Under the pieces are notes generated by a model, which saw only the letters and a program-made list of their open reading frames with translations, did not search any database and was not told the DNA's origin. From Salegentibacter echinorum (GTDB lineage Bacteria; Bacteroidota; Bacteroidia; Flavobacteriales; Flavobacteriaceae), in contig NZ_FQVT01000002.1 in assembly GCF_900129445.1 (NCBI RefSeq), positions 124,001 through 188,000 on the forward strand: a stretch of DNA of 64,000 bases. The letters are read 5' to 3'. Both the position numbers and the translations under genes were made by a program. Shown here one piece after another: positions 56,051-64,000 of this stretch; the stretch's first letter is position 1, and each line of letters opens with the position of its first letter.

Positions 56051-56079
56051 AAAAGCTCCTTTTTTAAGGGGCTTTTTTT
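56051..56079 (+). terminator. tRNA-Cys terminator
   Basis: AAAAGCTCCTT and AAGGGGCTTTT pair with one mismatch around a TTTT loop and end in a T-run just after the tRNA. Confidence 0.85.
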
Positions 56080-56120
56080 ATGGGCAAAAGTAAGATGGGA
56101 AAGTGTATGGAATGGAATGG

Positions 56121-56189
56121 TGCAGCGGTTCCCCCGAAGCCTCGCGAAACTCGATGCCTCAAAAAGCTTCTTTTTACAAGCTTTTTTTA
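56121..56189 (+). pseudogene. partial copy of tRNA-Cys 3' end with a second terminator
   Basis: AGCGGTTC (56124-56131) and the 19-base CTCGATGCCTCAAAAAGCT (56150-56168) repeat the T-arm start and the acceptor end plus downstream sequence of the real tRNA (AGCGGTTC and 56039-56057). The intervening bases are divergent, so no tRNA can fold. A second hairpin, AAAAAGCTT/AAGCTTTTT, follows at 56161-56189. The layout is like an attachment-site remnant after loss of an integrated element. Confidence 0.7.
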
Positions 56190-56357
56190 TGCTTAAAATT
56201 AAATCTGAAAGGCTTAAATTATTATTTCATATAGTCGTTCATTCATTCCCGGGCGCATACTAATAAAAAAACCAAATCTTTAGGTTCCAATACTTATCTA
56301 TACTAATTGAATAATTATGAGCAAAATAGACAGAAAAGGAAAATACTTAACTACCTT
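56190..56357. other. spacer between tRNA remnant and LysE gene
   Basis: With the tRNA remnant this gene-free stretch runs from 56049 to 56357. Beyond the remnant I see no ORF, repeat or terminator worth naming. Confidence 0.4.
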
Positions 56358-57074
56358 TTAAGAAGCATAGTCATTTAAATTCACATCTACGTTACTTATA
56401 GTTTCAATTTGCTCTTTGATTTCTTTCACCTGGGAAGGAAAAAGCCCCTGAAATATTAATACACCTCCAAAAACAATCAATAGAATACTAATACCTTTTT
56501 TCAACAAGTAAATACGCGTTGGGGTAAGCTTACGTTTTAATTTTTTAGCCAATAAAATTTTAAAAATATCCAGGATAAAATAAGTTCCTAAAACCGATGC
56601 AAAAAAGACCATAATACGATCCTGTTGCATATCTAATTTTGGACCAAATACAATTATTAATCCCAGCCAAAAGCCTAAAACGCCTATATTTATAAAGTTG
56701 AGCAAAAAACCTTTTCCAGCAAGCCCAAAATAACCGCTTTTGCTGAGTTTTTTAACTTCGGGTACTTCTTTATTTTTCTTTTTCTTTATTGTTTTTCTGG
56801 TCTTAATAAAACTCATCACCCCATAAGTGGTGAGAATAACACCACCAAAAATAAACAGGGCAGGATCATCCTTAATGCTATTGAGCAGTTTAGTGGTACT
56901 TAAGTATGCAATACATAAGAAAACGATATCGGCCAGGATTACACCTGCATCAAATGCAAGTGCAGCCCGAAAACCTTTAATAGCAGCGGTTTCCAGTAAT
57001 ACGAAAAACACCGGACCAAGTAAAAAAGCCAGAAAAAGCCCCAAAGGCAGGGCTGCTAATACATCCTGAAACAT
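56358..57074 (-). CDS. LysE family exporter
   Basis: A 238-residue inner-membrane protein with six hydrophobic helices (about 5-28, 35-58, 70-90, 115-140, 148-170 and 180-205). The N-terminus ALPLGLFLAFLLGPVFFVLLETA carries the G-x-GP pattern of LysE/RhtB amino-acid exporters. The substrate is unknown. It has its own -7 box at 57091-57098, just after the head-GIN stop. Confidence 0.87.
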   Translation of the reverse strand: MFQDVLAALPLGLFLAFLLGPVFFVLLETAAIKGFRAALAFDAGVILADIVFLCIAYLSTTKLLNSIKDDPALFIFGGVILTTYGVMSFIKTRKTIKKKKNKEVPEVKKLSKSGYFGLAGKGFLLNFINIGVLGFWLGLIIVFGPKLDMQQDRIMVFFASVLGTYFILDIFKILLAKKLKRKLTPTRIYLLKKGISILLIVFGGVLIFQGLFPSQVKEIKEQIETISNVDVNLNDYAS

Positions 57075-57090
57075 TCAGCTCAAGTTTTTA

Positions 57091-57098
57091 CAAAGGTA
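57091..57098 (-). promoter_or_regulatory. -7 box of the LysE gene
   Basis: On the minus strand TACCTTTG matches TAnnTTTG, giving a start near 57084, 10 bases before the LysE ATG. Confidence 0.5.
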
Positions 57099-57103
57099 GG
57101 CTT

Positions 57104-57775
57104 TTAGTTTTTTCTAATAACTTTTCCGCCAAAGAGTGTATTCTCATCAATGGTTTTAGGATTCCCATAGACATTCACAGTTCCTCCGGCCCTTACCCGA
57201 GCTTTAACCTGTTCACTGGCAGTAATATCTGCAGCACCACCGGCTTTTATTTTAATATCTACATGCTCAGACCTTAAATTTTTTGCATAAAACTTACCAC
57301 CGGTATTGATAGCAATTTCCTGGTTTCTAGTTTTACCTTCAGCTTCAACCACTCCCCCGGTATTACTGTCAACATACAAATTATCTAATTTGACATTGGC
57401 AAAAACATCGGCTCCTTCTGAAGCATTTAGGTATAAATTATCCTGTTTTAATTTAGATTTTACTTCAATAGAAGCATTTTGCCTGGCATCTATCCTTTCA
57501 AGGTTTTTAAACTGAATCCTAATCTTTGTATTGTCGTTATCCAGGATTTCATCAATACTCATCCTCACCTTTAGAATCCCATTTTTAATTTTGAATTTCA
57601 CATCGGTTCGGTTTCTACCGGTAATATAAGCCTTGTTAGAATTAGCTTGTTCTAAAACCACATCTAAGCCGTTATAGACCTTTATTTCATTAAAATCTTC
57701 TAAATCCTGCGTCAATTCCTGAGCGTTGATAAAACCAAAGCCCAAAAAGAATAAAATGAATATATACTTTTTCAT
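57104..57775 (-). CDS. head GIN domain (DUF2807) exported protein
   Basis: A 223-residue secreted protein with signal peptide (about 1-18) and a beta-helix-like body of repeated short strands. It begins DLEDFNEIKVYNGLDVVLEQ, the usual head-GIN start. The family is widespread in Bacteroidota envelopes with no known function, and putative autotransporter-like adhesive roles have been suggested. The regular pattern of valine, aspartate and alanine fits a right-handed beta helix. It is monocistronic. Confidence 0.85.
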   Translation of the reverse strand: MKKYIFILFFLGFGFINAQELTQDLEDFNEIKVYNGLDVVLEQANSNKAYITGRNRTDVKFKIKNGILKVRMSIDEILDNDNTKIRIQFKNLERIDARQNASIEVKSKLKQDNLYLNASEGADVFANVKLDNLYVDSNTGGVVEAEGKTRNQEIAINTGGKFYAKNLRSEHVDIKIKAGGAADITASEQVKARVRAGGTVNVYGNPKTIDENTLFGGKVIRKN

Positions 57776-57888
57776 GTTTTTACTCGATAATCGATATTTA
57801 TCCTGATCCCTATTGTAAGCTCCAAGGCTTACCTCGAAATCAAATTAGTACTCCTTTATACTGCCTCGTGAGCTTATCCAGAGGTCAT

Positions 57889-60081
57889 TTATTCGTTATT
57901 TTTCTTTTTCCCAATAAGTGTAAAATCCAGATGCCTTTTTACTAAATCGGCATTTTTAACCTTTACCACAACATCGTCTCCCAACTGATAGGTTTTCCCT
58001 GTTTTGCGGCCTACAACTGCATAATTATCGGCATCAAAATCATAATGATCACCACTTATATCACGCAAACGAATCATTCCTTCACATTTATTTTCTACTA
58101 TTTCCACAAAAATGCCAAAATCTGTTACTCCAGATATTACTCCCAAAAACTCCTTGTTTTCGTGGTCTTGCATAAACTTTACCTGCATATATTTTATAGA
58201 ATCTCTTTCGGCATTAGAAGAAAGGTTTTCCATTTCGCTGGTATGATGGCATTTTTCATCATACTCGTCTTCTTTGACTGATGGTTTATCCTCTAAATAA
58301 CGCTGCAACAAACGATGCACCATCACATCGGGGTATCGTCTAATTGGTGAAGTAAAATGCGTGTAATAATCGAAAGCAAGGCCATAATGGCCAATATTTT
58401 CTGTGCCGTAATAAGCTTTACTCATCGTTCTTATCGCCAGGGTATCTACCAGGTTTTGTTCTTTTTTTCCCTGTACATCCTGTAGTAATTTATTAAGGGA
58501 GGAGGTTACCGTTTTACGGTTTTTTAAGTTTAATCCATGACCAAATCGAGATACTAAATTGTTTAAAGAAACCAGTTTTTCCTCATCGGGTTCATCGTGA
58601 CAACGATAAACAAAAGTTTTCTTTTTCTCTTGTTTTCCAATGAATTCGGCTACCATTCTATTTGCCAAAAGCATAAACTCTTCAATAAGTTTATTGGCTT
58701 CTTTGGCCGTTTTAAAATAAACCCCAACCGGATCGTTATCTTTATCCAATTTAAATTTCACCTCTACTTTATCAAATGAAATAGCACCCTGGCGCATCCT
58801 TACAGCGCGCATTTTTCTCGCCATTCTATTTAAAGTAAGTACAGCTTCAACAATTTCCGGTTGCACCGTATAAGCTTTCTCCTGAATGGAAATATCTTTT
58901 GGAATCTCATCTTTTTCAGTTTCAATTATATGTTGTGCTTCTTCATAAGCAAAGCGGGCATCAGAATAAGTTACCGTTCTACCAAACCATTCTTTAACCA
59001 CTTTTGCGTTCTTATCTAACTCGAAAACAGCAGAAAAAGTATATTTTTCTTCATTAGGTCGCAAGGAACAGGCATTGTTAGAAAGAACTTCTGGCAACAT
59101 AGGTACTACCCTATCTACCAGATAAACCGAAGTTGCGCGCTCATAGGCCTCTTCATCTAAAATATTACCCGGCTGTACATAGTGGGAAACATCGGCAATG
59201 TGAATGCCTATTTCCACATTTCCGTTCTCCAATTTTTCGAAACTAAGAGCATCGTCAAAATCTTTGGCATCGGCGGGATCTATGGTAAAAGTAAGTGCAT
59301 CCCGCATATCCCTACGCTTTTTTACCTCTTCGGGTTGAATGGAAGTATCTAATTTATTGGCAAAATCTTCCACTTCTTCCGGAAATTCATAAGGCAAACC
59401 ATATTGTGCCAGGATTGCGTGGATTTCGGTATGATGTTCTCCCGGAGCTCCCAGTACTTTTTTAATACTACCAAAGGGAGAATCGGCTTTTTCAGGCCAA
59501 TCTTCCAGGCTCACTACTACTTTCTCTCCGTCTTTCGCATCTTTCATCCTGTTCTTCTGAACAAAAATATCAGTGTACATTTTGGGATTATCGATAACTA
59601 CAAAACCAAAATCTTTCTGCATTTCTAAAATGCCCACAAATTCTGTGCGCTTCCTATTAAGGATTTTGGTTACCTCACCTTCAGATTTTTTATTCCTGCG
59701 GCGTTTATAGATATAAATTTCCACCTCATCACCATCGAATGCGGTATTTAAGTTATTTGGAGATATAAAAATATCGTCGTCAAGATCTTCCACTACTGCA
59801 TAGGCATAGCCCTTGGTAGTCATATCTATTTTTGCAGTATAATAATCTTTTCCTTTATTAATTTTGAATTTACCACGTTCAACCTGTTCTATCTGCTTTT
59901 TTCCCGCTAAATGGGCTAACTTTTTAATAATATTATTGCGACTTGTAGCATCATTTACGCCAAGTTTTGCGGCAATTTGTTTATGGTTAAAGTTTTTTCC
60001 CGGCTCTTTTCTCAAGATATCGAGAATACTTTTGGAAAGATCTCCTTTAATGGGAGATTTATTTTTTTTCTTTTTACTCAT
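57889..60081 (-). CDS. rnr: ribonuclease R
   Basis: A 730-residue 3'-5' exoribonuclease that degrades structured RNA. It has an N-terminal helix-turn-helix-like region, cold-shock OB domains, the RNB catalytic domain (DPADAKDFDDALSFEKLENG, about residues 273-292, with acidic metal ligands) and a C-terminal S1 domain. The length is slightly short of E. coli RNase R but complete. Its -7 box is at 60114-60121. Confidence 0.95.
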   Translation of the reverse strand: MSKKKKNKSPIKGDLSKSILDILRKEPGKNFNHKQIAAKLGVNDATSRNNIIKKLAHLAGKKQIEQVERGKFKINKGKDYYTAKIDMTTKGYAYAVVEDLDDDIFISPNNLNTAFDGDEVEIYIYKRRRNKKSEGEVTKILNRKRTEFVGILEMQKDFGFVVIDNPKMYTDIFVQKNRMKDAKDGEKVVVSLEDWPEKADSPFGSIKKVLGAPGEHHTEIHAILAQYGLPYEFPEEVEDFANKLDTSIQPEEVKKRRDMRDALTFTIDPADAKDFDDALSFEKLENGNVEIGIHIADVSHYVQPGNILDEEAYERATSVYLVDRVVPMLPEVLSNNACSLRPNEEKYTFSAVFELDKNAKVVKEWFGRTVTYSDARFAYEEAQHIIETEKDEIPKDISIQEKAYTVQPEIVEAVLTLNRMARKMRAVRMRQGAISFDKVEVKFKLDKDNDPVGVYFKTAKEANKLIEEFMLLANRMVAEFIGKQEKKKTFVYRCHDEPDEEKLVSLNNLVSRFGHGLNLKNRKTVTSSLNKLLQDVQGKKEQNLVDTLAIRTMSKAYYGTENIGHYGLAFDYYTHFTSPIRRYPDVMVHRLLQRYLEDKPSVKEDEYDEKCHHTSEMENLSSNAERDSIKYMQVKFMQDHENKEFLGVISGVTDFGIFVEIVENKCEGMIRLRDISGDHYDFDADNYAVVGRKTGKTYQLGDDVVVKVKNADLVKRHLDFTLIGKKKNNE

Positions 60082-60113
60082 TTCGATAATTAAAAGATAA
60101 AATTACGGCTTCT

Positions 60114-60121
60114 CAAATATA
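60114..60121 (-). promoter_or_regulatory. -7 box of rnr
   Basis: On the minus strand TATATTTG matches TAnnTTTG, placing the start near 60107, 26 bases from the rnr ATG. Confidence 0.5.
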
Positions 60122-61229
60122 TTAGCCAGATTTCACATTAAAGTTTTGTTAAGTAGCTTAAAATAAGCTTTACCTAAATTTAATTTAACTTCAAAAATGA
60201 GCTCAATTTTCTATTTATTACTCTTCTATCCAAGCTTTAAAATTTAAGTTTGAATTATTCTGAAATAAAATAAAACCCCGATTTTATTTTAATATTTTAT
60301 TAATAAAAAATAATCAAATCACGAATTTATATTTTCTTGTTTTTCCAATTAATTTTTGAAGTTCTTCTGCATCAGAAACATACAAATTTCAATTAAATAA
60401 TTAGTAGTATATTTTAGTAATCGCCATCTTTTAATTTTAGAAAATTATTATTGAAACTTCCATTCCTAAACTATTTTTATTCCAAGGCTATTTTAAAAAT
60501 TTCCCTTTTTAAAAATCTTTAAATTTAAGTTTTACAAAAGCTTGATGTTCAATCACTCAGGCTAAATGGGCCTTATTTGAATTCAAAGTAGCGAGGTATT
60601 TTAAATTTTAAAACCCCTAATTTTAAGTAAGTTATACTATTTTTTAAGGTAAATCTGTTTTTGAAAAGGGAAATTAGCTCAATAACAAAACTAAGAAGTT
60701 TTCTATTTCAAAATCAATTTTTATAAAACATCTCATTCGGTTATTAACAATATATACTATTATTATTATTTCTTCTTTTTTAAAAAATTAAAACTAATGG
60801 TTATTATAGGCTGTTAATTTGTAGCACAATTATTTTGAACTTTATTTGGTATTTCAGGAAGCTCTTTTTTATACCGGGTTATCAACATCTATATTGAAAC
60901 TTAAGCATCTGACATTCTTATACTTTTAATACTTTCTTAACAAAAGTTAATAACTACCATCCCGGAATTATTCTTTAAAATTTTAAAAAATATTCCTGTT
61001 CACAACCTGTTTTTATATGCTGATAACTTTTCTAAAAATAGCCGACTTATAATTTGATTTTGAAGAATAAAAAATCCATTTGAAATTTTAATTGAAACCT
61101 GCAAATAAGTTTCTCAGTTTCTCATCAAAGCTTATTCACAATTATATGTTTATTGTAAACACCTGATTTCTAAAGAAACCAAAAAAGTAATTAACAATTG
61201 ATAATAACCCTGTTAGTAAGCGGTTTTTT
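60122..61229. other. long AT-rich intergenic region, candidate replication origin
   Basis: About 1.1 kb without a gene is unusual in this compact window. It holds one perfect DnaA box TTATTCACA (61132-61140), and TTATTAACA (60741-60749) and TTATCAACA (60879-60887), each one base from TTATNCACA. CTGTTCACA at 60996-61004 is a weaker match. There are long A/T-only runs suited to unwinding. parS sites lie about 14-16 kb to the left, and genes to the left run mostly leftwards. Origin function is inferred, not proven. Confidence 0.6.
61132..61140 (+). promoter_or_regulatory. DnaA box (TTATTCACA)
   Basis: This is a full match to the DnaA-box consensus TTATNCACA. It is the best of several box-like sites in the AT-rich gap between rnr and rpiB. 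Confidence 0.55.
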
Positions 61230-61237
61230 TACCTTTG
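61230..61237 (+). promoter_or_regulatory. -7 box of rpiB
   Basis: TACCTTTG matches TAnnTTTG. Transcription would start near 61244, 13 bases before the ATG. Confidence 0.6.
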
Positions 61238-61256
61238 TAACTTAAAATATATATAG

Positions 61257-61685
61257 ATGAAAATAGCAATTGGAAACGATCACGCCGGTACTTCTTATAA
61301 GAAAACGGTTGTTGAACATTTGAAAAACAAGGGAATAGAAGTTATTAACTATGGTACTAACAGTGAGGAAAGTGTAGATTATCCAGATTTTGTGCATCCG
61401 GTGGCAAACGATGTGGAAAACAATACTGTAGATTTTGGTATCATAATTTGCGGAAGTGGAAATGGTGCTAATATGACCGCTAATAAACACCAGGGAGTTC
61501 GTTCGGCGCTTTGTTGGACAGGAGAAATCACTAAACTGGCCCGGGAGCATAACAATGCCAATGTATTAAGTATTCCCGCCAGGTTTGTTTCAGAACATCA
61601 AGCTGTAGGAATGGTAGATTTGTTTTTGCAAACCGCTTTTGAAGGTGGCAGACATCAAAACAGGATTAATAAAATTCCTGTATGA
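61257..61685 (+). CDS. rpiB: ribose 5-phosphate isomerase B
   Basis: This 142-residue enzyme interconverts ribose 5-phosphate and ribulose 5-phosphate in the pentose phosphate pathway. The start MKIAIGNDHAGTSYKKTVVEHL, the active-site segment IIICGSGNGANMTANK (about residues 61-76, with the catalytic Cys64) and the C-terminal HQNRINKI are typical. The length is normal. It borders the candidate origin gap. Confidence 0.95.
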   Translation: MKIAIGNDHAGTSYKKTVVEHLKNKGIEVINYGTNSEESVDYPDFVHPVANDVENNTVDFGIIICGSGNGANMTANKHQGVRSALCWTGEITKLAREHNNANVLSIPARFVSEHQAVGMVDLFLQTAFEGGRHQNRINKIPV

Positions 61686-61731
61686 GAGTAATTGTTTCCA
61701 GAAGAGGATTTTTAAAAATTAAAACGATTAT

Positions 61732-62169
61732 ATGGTGCTTTTAATCAAAACGTTTAGGGAGCTCAGTTTGGAAGAATTGTATGAATTGCTCCAATTGCGT
61801 TCTCAAATATTTGTGGTAGAACAGGATTGCGTTTACCAGGATATTGATGGAAAAGATGCCGATGCGCTGCATATTATTGGAAAAAAGGACGGAAAAATAG
61901 TGGGATATGCCCGCTGTTTTCCGCCTAAATATTATTTTGAAGAGGCCGCAATTGGTCGGGTTTTAGTAAAGGAATCCCAGCGCAAATATGGCTATGGGCA
62001 CCTTATTCTTAAGGCGTCAATTAATGCCATTGCAAAACACTATAAAACACAGGAAATTAAGCTTTCTGCACAACAATATCTAACCGCATTTTATGAAAGC
62101 CACGGCTTTATGCAAATAGGCGAAGGTTACCTGGAAGATGGTATTCCCCATATTGCGATGCTGAAATAA
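61732..62169 (+). CDS. GNAT acetyltransferase, ElaA-like
   Basis: A 145-residue GNAT protein. The N-terminal LYELLQLRSQIFVVEQDCVYQDIDG (about 17-41) and the acetyl-CoA region IGRVLVKESQRKYGYGHLI (about 76-94) match the ElaA group. The substrate is unknown. It lies 46 bases after rpiB and may be cotranscribed. A short hydrophobic C-terminus follows. Confidence 0.9.
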   Translation: MVLLIKTFRELSLEELYELLQLRSQIFVVEQDCVYQDIDGKDADALHIIGKKDGKIVGYARCFPPKYYFEEAAIGRVLVKESQRKYGYGHLILKASINAIAKHYKTQEIKLSAQQYLTAFYESHGFMQIGEGYLEDGIPHIAMLK

Positions 62170-62238
62170 AGTTATAAATGGAATAATACCTTTTATTATG
62201 AAGTTTAGAGTATGTTTTTATTCAGCTAAAAAATTAAT

Positions 62239-63873
62239 CTATCTAAGTATTTCAGCATAACGTGAATTGTCGTTTAAAATAGACTTTGCTTTTGTGATTT
62301 CGGGATTGTGGTTTACGTAGTAATCATACAAACCTTCTTTATAGAAATAGCGCTTAATGATTTCATCGGTCAATAGGCTAACTATTTCGTGTTTTTTATC
62401 CTCCAGTGCTTTCTTTTTTTCAGAATTAATTTCCGAAGAAATACTTTTATAATTCGTTAAAATGTCTTTTTCATAACCTTCTTTGGAAGCTGTGGCAAGT
62501 AAATCTTCCAATTGCTTTTCTGTTTCGGTTTTATATTCAAAACCAGAAGTTTTTAAATAATCTTTAAAATCTTTAAAATCGGCATCGGTGAATGTAAAAG
62601 CATCGGGACTATTCAGGGAATTTTTGTAGTAATACTTCGTAGCGTAGTCAAAAATCGCATCCTGGGCAAGCAAAGCGTTGGTAACACTACTGTACTCTGA
62701 AGTTTCCAATTTCACATCGGGAGAAATCCCGCCACCATCAAAAACTTTTCTTCCGTTTTTAGTAGTGAATTCATTGTGTTCTTCTATTCCCGTGGTCAAT
62801 GCTTTTCCACTCTCGTCCCTTTTGCTGTAATCAAGCGCCTGGATACACCTTCCGCTGGGCGTATAATACCTGGAAATTGTGATCTTTAGTTGGGTGCCAT
62901 AAGCCAGTTCTTTAGGACGCTGTACCAGGCCTTTGCCATAACTGCGGGCACCTACCACTACTCCCCTATCTAAATCCTGAATGGCTCCTGCCACAATTTC
63001 ACTCGCAGAGGCGCTACGCCCATTTATCAAAACCACTAAGGGAATTTGCGTATCTATGGGCTCTTTTTTGGTATGATAGCGTTTATTGTACTTCTTAATT
63101 ACAGATTTTGTGCTGGTAATTAATTCATTTCTAGGCAGGAAAATATTGCTCACATTAATGGCTTCAGTGAGAAGTCCGCCGGGATTGCCACGCAGGTCTA
63201 AAATTATCTTTTCTGCTCCTTTATTTTTTAGGTCTTTTAAGGCACTAGTAGTTTCCCGGGAAGCTTTGGCATTAAAACGGGAAAGCACAATATAACCGGT
63301 TTTATTATCTAAAAGTTTATAAAAAGGAACAGCTTTTAAATTAATAGATGTTCTTTTGAGCCTGGTTTCTTTTATTTCGCCCTGGCGTTTGTAAATGATA
63401 TCTATTTTAGAATTTGGAGATCCATTTAAGAGTTCTCCCACCTCTTCTTTAAAATTAGCTACTTCTACCCCATCAATTTTTATAATCCTGTCTCCGGCTT
63501 TTAATCCGGCTTTGTCTGCAGGATAACCTTTATAGGGTTCCATAATAATTAAGGCATCTTTGCCTACTTTTACCGTGGCGCCAATCCCACTGTACTCTCC
63601 AGAGTTATTGATCCTGGCGGCTTCTACATCCTGCTCGTTCCAATAATTGGTATAGGGATCTAAATCGGCAAGCATGGCCGTGATCGCGGTATCCATAAGG
63701 GCGGCAGGATTGGTTTCTTCAACATAATTCATGTTGATTTCCTTAAAAAGCGTGGTGAAAATTTCAATTTGTTTGGCGATTTCAAAAAAATCAGATTTAA
63801 AACCAAAACTGCTAAATATGAGCATGCCACCAAGACTTAAAAGGGCAATCTTTTTAATGAATTTATTTTTCAT
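62239..63873 (-). CDS. carboxy-terminal processing protease (S41, CtpA-type)
   Basis: A 544-residue exported serine protease. It has a signal peptide or anchor (about 1-24), a PDZ domain (about 88-170) and an S41 core. The catalytic Ser is in GRSASASEIVAGAIQD (about residues 279-294) and the catalytic Lys in YGKGLVQ. It trims or degrades envelope proteins with exposed C-termini. It lies 68 bases after the upstream gene, which fits the common rnpA-ctpA order in flavobacteria. Confidence 0.93.
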   Translation of the reverse strand: MKNKFIKKIALLSLGGMLIFSSFGFKSDFFEIAKQIEIFTTLFKEINMNYVEETNPAALMDTAITAMLADLDPYTNYWNEQDVEAARINNSGEYSGIGATVKVGKDALIIMEPYKGYPADKAGLKAGDRIIKIDGVEVANFKEEVGELLNGSPNSKIDIIYKRQGEIKETRLKRTSINLKAVPFYKLLDNKTGYIVLSRFNAKASRETTSALKDLKNKGAEKIILDLRGNPGGLLTEAINVSNIFLPRNELITSTKSVIKKYNKRYHTKKEPIDTQIPLVVLINGRSASASEIVAGAIQDLDRGVVVGARSYGKGLVQRPKELAYGTQLKITISRYYTPSGRCIQALDYSKRDESGKALTTGIEEHNEFTTKNGRKVFDGGGISPDVKLETSEYSSVTNALLAQDAIFDYATKYYYKNSLNSPDAFTFTDADFKDFKDYLKTSGFEYKTETEKQLEDLLATASKEGYEKDILTNYKSISSEINSEKKKALEDKKHEIVSLLTDEIIKRYFYKEGLYDYYVNHNPEITKAKSILNDNSRYAEILR

Positions 63874-63941
63874 CTATTTATATTTTGCGAGGAATCTTAC
63901 GTTCTTTTTAAAAGTATTTATTTTTAAAGCTAATCTTGTAA

Positions 63942-64000
63942 TTATCCCTTAAAATCTTCCTGTTTTTTAAATTTCTCCAGCAGTTTAAGCATAGCTTTGG
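63942..64000 (-). CDS. 3' end of an upstream gene, possibly rnpA
   Basis: The minus strand reads a short open frame encoding KAMLKLLEKFKKQEDFKG and a TAA stop at 63942-63944. The frame continues past the window edge. The basic tail and the position directly upstream of an S41 protease fit the ribonuclease P protein (RnpA), but only the last residues are visible. Confidence 0.4.
   Translation of the reverse strand, partial: KAMLKLLEKFKKQEDFKG

Noticed and set aside
60238-61200. Small reading frames in the rnr-rpiB gap
   Set aside because: None is long or has a plausible start or conserved pattern; the AT-rich composition explains the short frames.
1-64000. CRISPR array or insertion sequence
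   Set aside because: No regularly spaced repeats and no transposase or IS-type inverted ends with target duplications were seen.

Overview
The window is a contiguous stretch of a low-GC Flavobacteriaceae (Bacteroidota) chromosome. It looks closest to the marine Gramella/Salegentibacter/Zunongwangia type, which I judge by protein style and gene order because no search was possible. Supporting signs are many flavobacterial lineage families (DUF4292, DUF4837, DUF4254, DUF6427, DUF6341, DUF5687, DUF6909), a SprE/PorW-type gliding/type IX secretion lipoprotein, an F-type ATP synthase operon without atpD/atpC, near absence of Shine-Dalgarno sites, and repeated TAnnTTTG -7 promoter boxes. Most genes are housekeeping, and most long genes lie on the minus strand.

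Layout. 1-7.8 kb: acyl-CoA thioesterase, then a minus-strand envelope cluster (lipoprotein, flippase, dUTPase, sugar nucleotidyltransferase, TPR protein, DUF4292 lipoprotein, EnvC-like protein). 7.9-16.4 kb: F1Fo ATP synthase genes atpB-E-F-H-A-G with AtpZ and a DUF6168-like membrane protein upstream, preceded by the SprE/PorW-like lipoprotein. 16.5-20 kb: an ABC exporter pair and a PaaE-like ferredoxin reductase. 20-26.3 kb: glycosyltransferase family 9, DUF4254, a probable type II restriction-modification pair placed seamlessly in the operon, DUF6427, DUF6341 and purD. 26.4-35.2 kb: a CapK-like adenylate-forming enzyme, a RelE/ParE-type toxin-antitoxin pair, a GT2 glycosyltransferase, rmlD, rmlC, DUF6909, a GH3-family protein and an M23 peptidase. 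35.6-43.6 kb: tatA, DUF4837, a LysM lytic transglycosylase, pgk, DNA polymerase III delta', a DoxX-like protein, an OmpH-like lipoprotein and a methyltransferase. 44-55.3 kb: mnmG, ybeY, DUF4175, gltX, an SPFH protein, a three-gene YtxH/holin-like stress cassette and glnS. 55.5-64 kb: folB, tRNA-Cys, LysE, a head-GIN protein, rnr, a 1.2-kb AT-rich gap, rpiB, a GNAT protein, a CtpA-type protease and the 3' end of a gene that may be rnpA.

The most interesting large-scale signal is chromosomal. Two near-perfect parS palindromes (TGTTCCACGTGGAAC) flank mnmG at 44.07 and 45.99 kb, one of them inside the last codons of ybeY. About 14 kb away, the 1.2-kb gene-free gap between rnr and rpiB carries one consensus DnaA box, two single-mismatch boxes and very AT-rich DNA. 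Together with the minus-strand bias to its left, this suggests the window lies near the replication origin. Other points are the restriction-modification pair inside a housekeeping operon, a duplicated tRNA-Cys 3' end resembling an attachment-site scar, several strongly structured intergenic elements, a hairpin after atpE, and a nucleoside-phosphorylase-like motif in the DUF6909 protein.
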